From DASVEE01 sp036399695 (GTDB taxonomy: Bacteria; Acidobacteriota; Thermoanaerobaculia; Gp7-AA8), in assembly GCA_036399695.1 (NCBI GenBank), contig DASWMP010000123.1, forward strand, positions 1 to 11,497: DNA of 11,497 nt. Direction: 5' to 3'. A program made the position numbers and the translations under genes. The notes under the pieces were generated by a model. The model made no database searches. It saw only the letters and a list, made by a program, of their open reading frames with translations, and had not been told where the DNA came from. Below, piece after piece: positions 8,025-11,497 of the stretch. Numbering within the stretch: position 1 is the first letter of the stretch; each line of letters begins with the position of its first letter.

Positions 8025-9095
8025 TCAGCGTCGGCTGAGCCGCAGGTACTTTTTCACCAGTCTCAGCGGGCGTGAGAGCCAGTGAATCGGAGTCGGTGCT
8101 TTGCTCGAGTCCCAGTCGGCATGCGTCGGGACGAACAGGGAAATGGCCAGCGAGCGCAGCACCGCGGCGCGGCTGTCGAGCAGCAGAAACAGATCCTTCC
8201 CCTGCGCGTCGATCTTCCGGCCGGCCTGACTGAAGAGGTTGGCGTCGACGAGGGCGCGCACGGCGTCGTAGCCGCGCGGCACCGTCACCGGCGGGCCGTC
8301 GATGCCGAGGAAGTCGCGCGCGAGGAGCCAGGAGAGATCGGCGTGCAGGCCGGGCGGCTTCGGCATCCCGCTCTTCACCAGCGCCGCGATCTGCGCCAGG
8401 AACTCCAGACGGTGCCAGAGGTGCTTCGCCGCGTGGGAGGTGACGACGAGCGGCAGGTCGGCCTTGCCGAGCGTCGGCACGCCGTGAACCATGCTGTGCC
8501 GCGACCAGGCGTCGGCGAACGTGAGATTCACGGGAAACTGCGCATTGCCGAAGCGCCAGTGAAAGTCGACCACGATCTTCTTCGCGTCGTGCACGAACAG
8601 CGATTCGCTGTTGAAACGGCGATGGGTGCGCGGCGCGACGCGCTCAGGATCGTGATAGCCGAGCTTCCGGAGGATGGCCTCTCCTCGGGTGGCGTCCGGC
8701 GGATCGACGATGAGGTCGAGGTCGCTGAAGGCCCGCAGGTCGGGCCTGCCGTAGAGCTGGGCCGAAAGAAGCGGCCCCTTGTACGCGAGCATGGCCACGC
8801 CGGCCTCGGCGAAGGCAGCATGAATACGGGCAAGCTCGTCCAGCATCATCGCCGCCCGGGAACCGACGAGCGCGGCGCGGACACGCAGCGGACGCAGATC
8901 TTCGGCCGGCCCTTTGGCCGCTTTCGCCAGAAGGGCCACCATCCCCTCCTGCTCGGCGGCCTCCAGCAGGCGCGGCCAGTCCACTCCCGCGGGGATGTCA
9001 ACGCTCTCGCCTCGGGCAACGGCCAGCAGCAGCGCGCGGAGGTCCGGAAGGCTTTTCTGGACCGGGGAGGCTGAAAGAGAGACGCCGTTCTTCAT
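8025..9095 (-). CDS. Nucleotidyltransferase family protein (PF14907-like)
   Basis: The 356-aa product matches the pattern of the uncharacterised nucleotidyltransferase family NTP_transf_5. It has an N-terminal helical part, then MLAYKGPLLSAQLYG (102-116) and RAFSDLDLIVDPPD (121-134), where D125 and D127 would bind metal. A further acidic residue is in VDFHW (D177). HLWHRLEFLAQIAALVK lies at 225-241. The end, SRPLRLVKKYLRL, is also typical. Family members occur in modified-peptide and cell-surface gene clusters, and their substrates are mostly unknown. The ATG at 9095 is chosen because the fold begins after it; a TTG start at 9155 would add 20 residues unlike the family. No Shine-Dalgarno sequence is visible at either start. 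It is the first gene of the presumed operon with the C25 peptidase and the 52-aa peptide. An earlier, non-family role cannot be excluded. Confidence 0.85.
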   Translation of the reverse strand: MKNGVSLSASPVQKSLPDLRALLLAVARGESVDIPAGVDWPRLLEAAEQEGMVALLAKAAKGPAEDLRPLRVRAALVGSRAAMMLDELARIHAAFAEAGVAMLAYKGPLLSAQLYGRPDLRAFSDLDLIVDPPDATRGEAILRKLGYHDPERVAPRTHRRFNSESLFVHDAKKIVVDFHWRFGNAQFPVNLTFADAWSRHSMVHGVPTLGKADLPLVVTSHAAKHLWHRLEFLAQIAALVKSGMPKPPGLHADLSWLLARDFLGIDGPPVTVPRGYDAVRALVDANLFSQAGRKIDAQGKDLFLLLDSRAAVLRSLAISLFVPTHADWDSSKAPTPIHWLSRPLRLVKKYLRLSRR

Positions 9096-9125
9096 CGCAA
9101 AATGGAATACATGCAGAAAAGAGTA

Positions 9126-9149
9126 ACAAAAGTGGCGGAAATCTTTTGT
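9126..9149. promoter_or_regulatory. Inverted repeat in divergent promoter region, candidate operator
   Basis: ACAAAAG (9126-9132) and CTTTTGT (9143-9149) are perfect inverted copies separated by 10 bp. The pair is nearly central in the 81-bp gap: 30 bases from the nucleotidyltransferase start and 27 bases from the DUF3108-like start. This position fits a dimeric regulator acting on both genes. No strong -35/-10 pair could be assigned by eye on either strand. Confidence 0.45.
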
Positions 9150-9176
9150 CCCCAAATAACCTTTTGATGCCCGTCC

Positions 9177-9881
9177 ATGAAAAAAATCCTCGTGCTCCCA
9201 GCTCTGGTAATGACGCTCATTGCCGGCCAGGCGAACGCTGCCGGGTCGGTTGAACGCCTGCAGTATTCGTGGTCGTTGCGCGGCGCCCTCACCTGGATCG
9301 CCCGCGTCGCGGTGCCGACCTCAGGGACCGGCACGCTGGAAACGACGACCGGCAGCGAGATCGACAGCAAGCTGATGCTGACGGCACCGTCGCGCCGCGA
9401 TTATGCCGTGTATCAGTCACGCATGGTCGTGGACGGCACCCGCACGCTCTCCTCGATGGACGGCTACCGTTTCAACAGCAAGGCGCACGAACAGCGCGTG
9501 GCGTTCGATTACGGTGAAGGCGTGGCCCGCGTGCAGAAGAACGCCGAAGGGCGCACCGAGACCAAGGTCGTGAACCTGCAGCCCGGCGCCCCCCGCGACG
9601 TCCTGACGTCGATCCACTACCTCCGCCTCCACGCGCACGAAGTGACGACGCCCCGCACGATGCAGATCTACTCCGGCGGGAAGCCCTACGCTTTCGCCGT
9701 GACCCCGAAGGCCGCCTCCATGCTCAACGGGCGCCGCGTCCTCCCCTTCACCCTCACCCCCCGCAGCGACGGCAAACGGGGCGAAGTCCGGGTCTGGCTC
9801 TCCGACGACGAACACCGCGTCCCGGTGCGCATCGAGATGGAGCAGAAGGTCGGCACGTTGCGCCTGGATCTGAAGTCGTAG
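9177..9881 (+). CDS. DUF3108-like periplasmic protein
   Basis: The 234-aa protein has a Sec signal peptide: MKKIL, a hydrophobic core, then QANA|AGS, with cleavage expected after residue 21. The mature part is β-rich and follows the DUF3108 pattern. It opens with YSWSLRGALTWIARV, continues with SKLMLTAP and DGYRFNSKA, has the conserved centre DVLTSIHYLR (at about 141-150) and IYSGGKPYAFAV, and ends VWLSDDEHRVPVRIEME. DUF3108 proteins are periplasmic or envelope proteins without an assigned reaction. The gene is divergent from the nucleotidyltransferase operon and may be co-controlled through the shared region. The ATG at 9177 gives a perfect signal peptide, although no Shine-Dalgarno sequence precedes it. 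Confidence 0.85.
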   Translation: MKKILVLPALVMTLIAGQANAAGSVERLQYSWSLRGALTWIARVAVPTSGTGTLETTTGSEIDSKLMLTAPSRRDYAVYQSRMVVDGTRTLSSMDGYRFNSKAHEQRVAFDYGEGVARVQKNAEGRTETKVVNLQPGAPRDVLTSIHYLRLHAHEVTTPRTMQIYSGGKPYAFAVTPKAASMLNGRRVLPFTLTPRSDGKRGEVRVWLSDDEHRVPVRIEMEQKVGTLRLDLKS

Positions 9882-9902
9882 CGCGGTTTCAACGGGAACG
9901 AT

Positions 9903-10033
9903 GGGACCTGTAGGACAGATGGGACCTATGGGACAGATGGACTCGCAGGAGTCTTAGCTGTCTCATAGGTCCTGATTGTTTATGAACTTTTCATAGGTCC
10001 TATCTGTCCGATAGGACCCATGGGTTCTATCGG
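9903..10033. repeat. 9-bp repeat cluster with palindrome between convergent genes
   Basis: Two 18-bp direct units (9903-9920 and 9921-9938) are each built from a GGGACCTRT-type and an RGGACAGAT-type 9-mer. An inverted copy of the 18-mer lies at 10002-10019 and matches at 16 of 18 positions. Fragments ATAGGTCCT occur between them. The right end is a palindrome, CCGATAGGACCCA (10008-10020) against TGGGTTCTATCGG (10021-10033), fully paired except for one G·T pair; it ends 2 bases before the stop codon of the AraC-like gene. With genes converging from both sides, the hairpins could limit transcription, but there are no T-runs, so this may only be a dispersed repeat. Confidence 0.75.
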
Positions 10034-10035
10034 GC

Positions 10036-10554
10036 TTACCCCTTGCGCGTGAGCTGGCGCCGCATCCGGTCCACCGAACTGAACCCCGCGATCAGGGCCG
10101 CTTCCTTGGCGGCTACGCCTGAGGCCAACAGCCGCTTGGCGTGGAGCCCGCGCGCTCGCCGCAGGAAGCTGCTGGGCGACTCGGCCATGCATTCGCGCCA
10201 CGTCCGGTAAAACGATCGGCGGGACGGCCAGTGCTGTTCGAGCTCGTTCACACTCGGGACGGCGCCCTGATGGATGAAGGCCTCGAACATCCTCTGCAGC
10301 TTCTCCGGGAGAGCCGCGAGAGGGGACCCGAGCTCTTCGAGCGCGGCCACCACATCGATCTGAATGCTCGCGTGACGATCGGCTTGCGCGGCGCGCCAGC
10401 GGTCGAGGTCATCCAGCGTACGGAACGCGACGACCTCCGCGTGGATCAGGTGGGCGATGCGCGATGAAAGCTCCGGCGGGGCGATCACGATCACCGTCGG
10501 CCCGGCCTCCGGGATCTGACTCCAGGGTTCCTTCTCACTCGACACAGTTGGCAC
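10036..10554 (-). CDS. Small protein with AraC-like helix-turn-helix, probable transcription regulator
   Basis: The product is 172 aa. The C-terminal half carries the AraC-type pattern of two helix-turn-helix units: VNELEQHWPSRRSFYRTW (about 101-118), SPSSFLRRARGLHAKRLL (about 125-142), then a short linker and KEAALIAGFSSVDRMRRQL (about 149-168). The N-terminal part (VIVIAPPELSSRI) looks like a short, degenerate receiver-like α/β segment without phosphorylation Asp. It is shorter than usual AraC regulators (about 250-300 aa). The start is uncertain: GTG at 10554 or GTG at 10545, neither with a Shine-Dalgarno sequence. It is 69 bases downstream of the 136-aa gene on the same strand, with its own inverted repeat just upstream, which suggests autoregulation. 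Its targets are unknown. Confidence 0.75.
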   Translation of the reverse strand: MPTVSSEKEPWSQIPEAGPTVIVIAPPELSSRIAHLIHAEVVAFRTLDDLDRWRAAQADRHASIQIDVVAALEELGSPLAALPEKLQRMFEAFIHQGAVPSVNELEQHWPSRRSFYRTWRECMAESPSSFLRRARGLHAKRLLASGVAAKEAALIAGFSSVDRMRRQLTRKG

Positions 10555-10558
10555 CGCT

Positions 10559-10581
10559 CGATATGGGATTAGCGCATATCG
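10559..10581. promoter_or_regulatory. Inverted repeat upstream of the AraC-like gene, candidate operator
   Basis: CGATATG (10559-10565) and CATATCG (10575-10581) form a perfect 7-bp inverted repeat with a 9-base spacer, starting 4 bases before the GTG at 10554. A second, weaker one (GTCAC at 10603-10607 and GTGAC at 10613-10617) lies further upstream. The first position would block the promoter or ribosome access and fits self-repression. No experimental support can be read from sequence. Confidence 0.4.
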
Positions 10582-10623
10582 TAAACGGAAATGTGTCCGG
10601 ATGTCACGGAGTGTGACGAATTG

Positions 10624-11034
10624 TTACGGGATTAGTGGGTCGACGAACAGGCCGTCGGACGCTTCGGCTTCGCCGACGGTCCACTTCTTCCCCCGCTTCT
10701 TGTAGGGGTAGAAGAGCGCCACGGCCGAGGTGAGCGACTCGACCTGGATGCCGATGGCCGTGGGTCCGTCTTCGCCGGTGAGCGTCAGCGCGAGGGCCAC
10801 GACGGCGGCCTCGCCGCTGGCGACGCGGCGGGAAAGCTCGGTGGTAACGAGATCGAGCAGCGCGCCGAAGTTCGCCTCGCGATGATCGTCGCGGGGGAAG
10901 TAGGTCGAGACGTTCTCGCCGTCGGCGTCGAGGCTGACGCCGACGGGCAGGACCAGGCCGACGTCGTTCAGGACCTTCGTCGCTGCCTCGCGGGTGATGT
11001 AGAGAGCCTTACCGAGCAGATCTTCGTCGTTCAT
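10624..11034 (-). CDS. Hypothetical protein, 136 aa, not recognised
   Basis: I do not recognise this protein. It has no signal peptide and no membrane segment. It begins NDEDLLGKALYITREAATKVL, a helix-like stretch, then VGVSLDADGENVSTYFPRDD, a helical LLDLVTTELSRRV, a hydrophobic strand VVALALTLTGE, and a basic KKRGKKWTVGEAE near the end. The overall α/β pattern with an acidic N-terminus is that of a small soluble cytoplasmic protein. The ATG at 11034 has no Shine-Dalgarno sequence, but a possible upstream frame ends with TAA 6 bases before it, so it may be translated by re-initiation. Same-strand placement before the AraC-like gene suggests possible co-transcription. Base composition and codon use look normal for the window, which supports a real gene. 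Confidence 0.7.
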   Translation of the reverse strand: MNDEDLLGKALYITREAATKVLNDVGLVLPVGVSLDADGENVSTYFPRDDHREANFGALLDLVTTELSRRVASGEAAVVALALTLTGEDGPTAIGIQVESLTSAVALFYPYKKRGKKWTVGEAEASDGLFVDPLIP

Positions 11035-11040
11035 TGAGTA

Positions 11041-11262
11041 TTACGCGCAACCCGGCGCATCATACGTGATCCACGGCGGCGTTTCGGAGCACGATTTCGA
11101 GGTTCCAAAGCACGAATTGGAGGTTCGCACCTTCAATTTGACGACCGCGTCCTTCAATTTGAGCGCCGCACCCTTCAATTTGAGGGCTGCACCCGTCATT
11201 TTGAAGCCCGAGCCCTTCATTTTGAGGAGCGGGACCTTCATTTTGAGGACCTCGTCCCTCAT
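11041..11262 (-). CDS. Possible 73-aa repeat peptide, uncertain
   Basis: An open frame from ATG at 11262 encodes heptads of the type LKLKGAA and LKMKGSG, with Lys and hydrophobic residues alternating, followed by a Cys-containing tail (SNSCFGTSKSCSETP). It stops 6 bases before the 136-aa gene. It overlaps the 21-bp repeat array, and because 21 is a multiple of 3 a stop-free repeat stays open in any frame. No ribosome binding site is visible. It may therefore be only a by-product of the repeat; the opposite strand is also open across it. Confidence 0.2.
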   Translation of the reverse strand: MRDEVLKMKVPLLKMKGSGFKMTGAALKLKGAALKLKDAVVKLKVRTSNSCFGTSKSCSETPPWITYDAPGCA

Positions 11263-11277
11263 TTTGACGGCCGGGAA
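11089..11277. repeat. 21-bp tandem repeat array
   Basis: Seven clear units start at 11131, 11152, 11173, 11194, 11215, 11236 and 11257, with a period of exactly 21 bp. Each has an AT-rich core (TTCAATTTGA in the first three, TCATTTTGA in the later ones) followed by a GC-rich half such as GCGCCGCAC. Two degenerate units (11089 and 11110, both with GCACGA) precede them, and a possible tenth follows at 11278. There are no unique spacers. The core TCAATTTGA is a near-palindrome and 21 bp is two helical turns, so protein binding on one face is conceivable. The array lies just upstream of the 136-aa gene. Confidence 0.9.
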
Positions 11278-11353
11278 CTCAACGTTTTTGGAGTGCGGTG
11301 GCGCAGCGGAGGGTGTCTCAAAACGGTGCGCACACACTCTGATGGCCTGATTA

Positions 11354-11497
11354 GAAACCGGCGCCTGCGGACGCAGACAGACAAGAGTGTCTGTCCCACA
11401 TTGAATGCCAGCGTGCCCGCGGGTGCCCGATATTCGGCGGAATCTGAATGTGGGACAGACACTCCTGTCTGTCCGCGCCCGCAGGCGCCGGTTCATC
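11354..11497. repeat. REPIN/MITE-like element, copy C (complete two-arm form)
   Basis: This copy shows the basic structure. The left arm (11360-11402) and the inverted right arm (11447-11489) are each 43 bp, match at 40 of 43 positions, and face each other across a 44-bp centre. Each arm holds a GC-rich end with GGCGCC and a GACAGACA/TGTCTGTC hairpin. The sequence after the right arm, GGTTCATC, resembles the GATTCATC after copy A, so the element probably extends a few bases beyond GGCGCC. The window ends here. No transposase gene is in the window. Confidence 0.85.

Noticed and set aside
8082..9074. 330-codon plus-strand frame opposite the nucleotidyltransferase gene
   Set aside because: Antisense shadow of a gene with clear family motifs, with no domain of its own.
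11131..11277. CRISPR array
   Set aside because: Units are head to tail with no spacers, the 21-bp unit itself varies, and no cas genes are near.
11041..11496. 151-aa minus-strand frame through copy C and the 21-bp array
   Set aside because: Its first part is translated copy C repeat; only the part from 11262 is kept, as a doubtful entry.

Overview
The window is GC-rich with tightly packed bacterial genes. The combination of a secreted C25 (gingipain-like) peptidase, a TIR-STAND protein, dispersed palindromic repeats and several genes without a Shine-Dalgarno sequence suggests an uncultured high-GC soil or sediment lineage, perhaps Acidobacteriota. That assignment is an impression only, because no rRNA or core marker gene is present.

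Layout, left to right. Positions 1-81 hold part of a palindromic repeat element (copy A) that ends one base before a stop codon. Positions 83-3004 (-) encode a 973-aa TIR + NB-ARC + TPR protein, a probable abortive-infection or anti-phage sensor. Positions 3005-3393 hold a second, internally duplicated repeat element (copy B) and a clear rho-independent terminator. Positions 3394-9095 (-) hold three same-strand genes, read right to left: a PF14907-type nucleotidyltransferase, a very large secreted C25-type cysteine peptidase with intact His/Cys residues, and a 52-aa Cys-containing peptide whose ribosome binding site abuts the peptidase stop codon. The operon ends at the terminator. Positions 9177-9881 (+) encode a divergently transcribed periplasmic DUF3108-like protein. 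The shared 81-bp promoter region contains a near-central 7-bp inverted repeat. Positions 9882-10035, between convergent genes, hold 9-bp repeat units and a long palindrome. Positions 10036-10554 (-) encode a small protein with an AraC-like helix-turn-helix, preceded by a candidate operator. Positions 10624-11034 (-) encode an unrecognised 136-aa protein. Positions 11035-11497 hold a 21-bp tandem repeat array that stays open on both strands and a third repeat element (copy C).

The best candidate for an undescribed system is the operon of nucleotidyltransferase, C25 peptidase and short peptide. The peptide has a basic N-terminus, a Tyr-x-x-Pro motif, two Cys and a Ser-Ser C-terminus, and looks like a modified or processed peptide precursor. 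How the three products work together is inference. The repeat family (A, B, C) resembles REPIN or MITE elements: paired inverted hairpin units of about 43 bp, with paired base changes that suggest folding or homogenisation of the two arms. It brackets the TIR-STAND gene closely.
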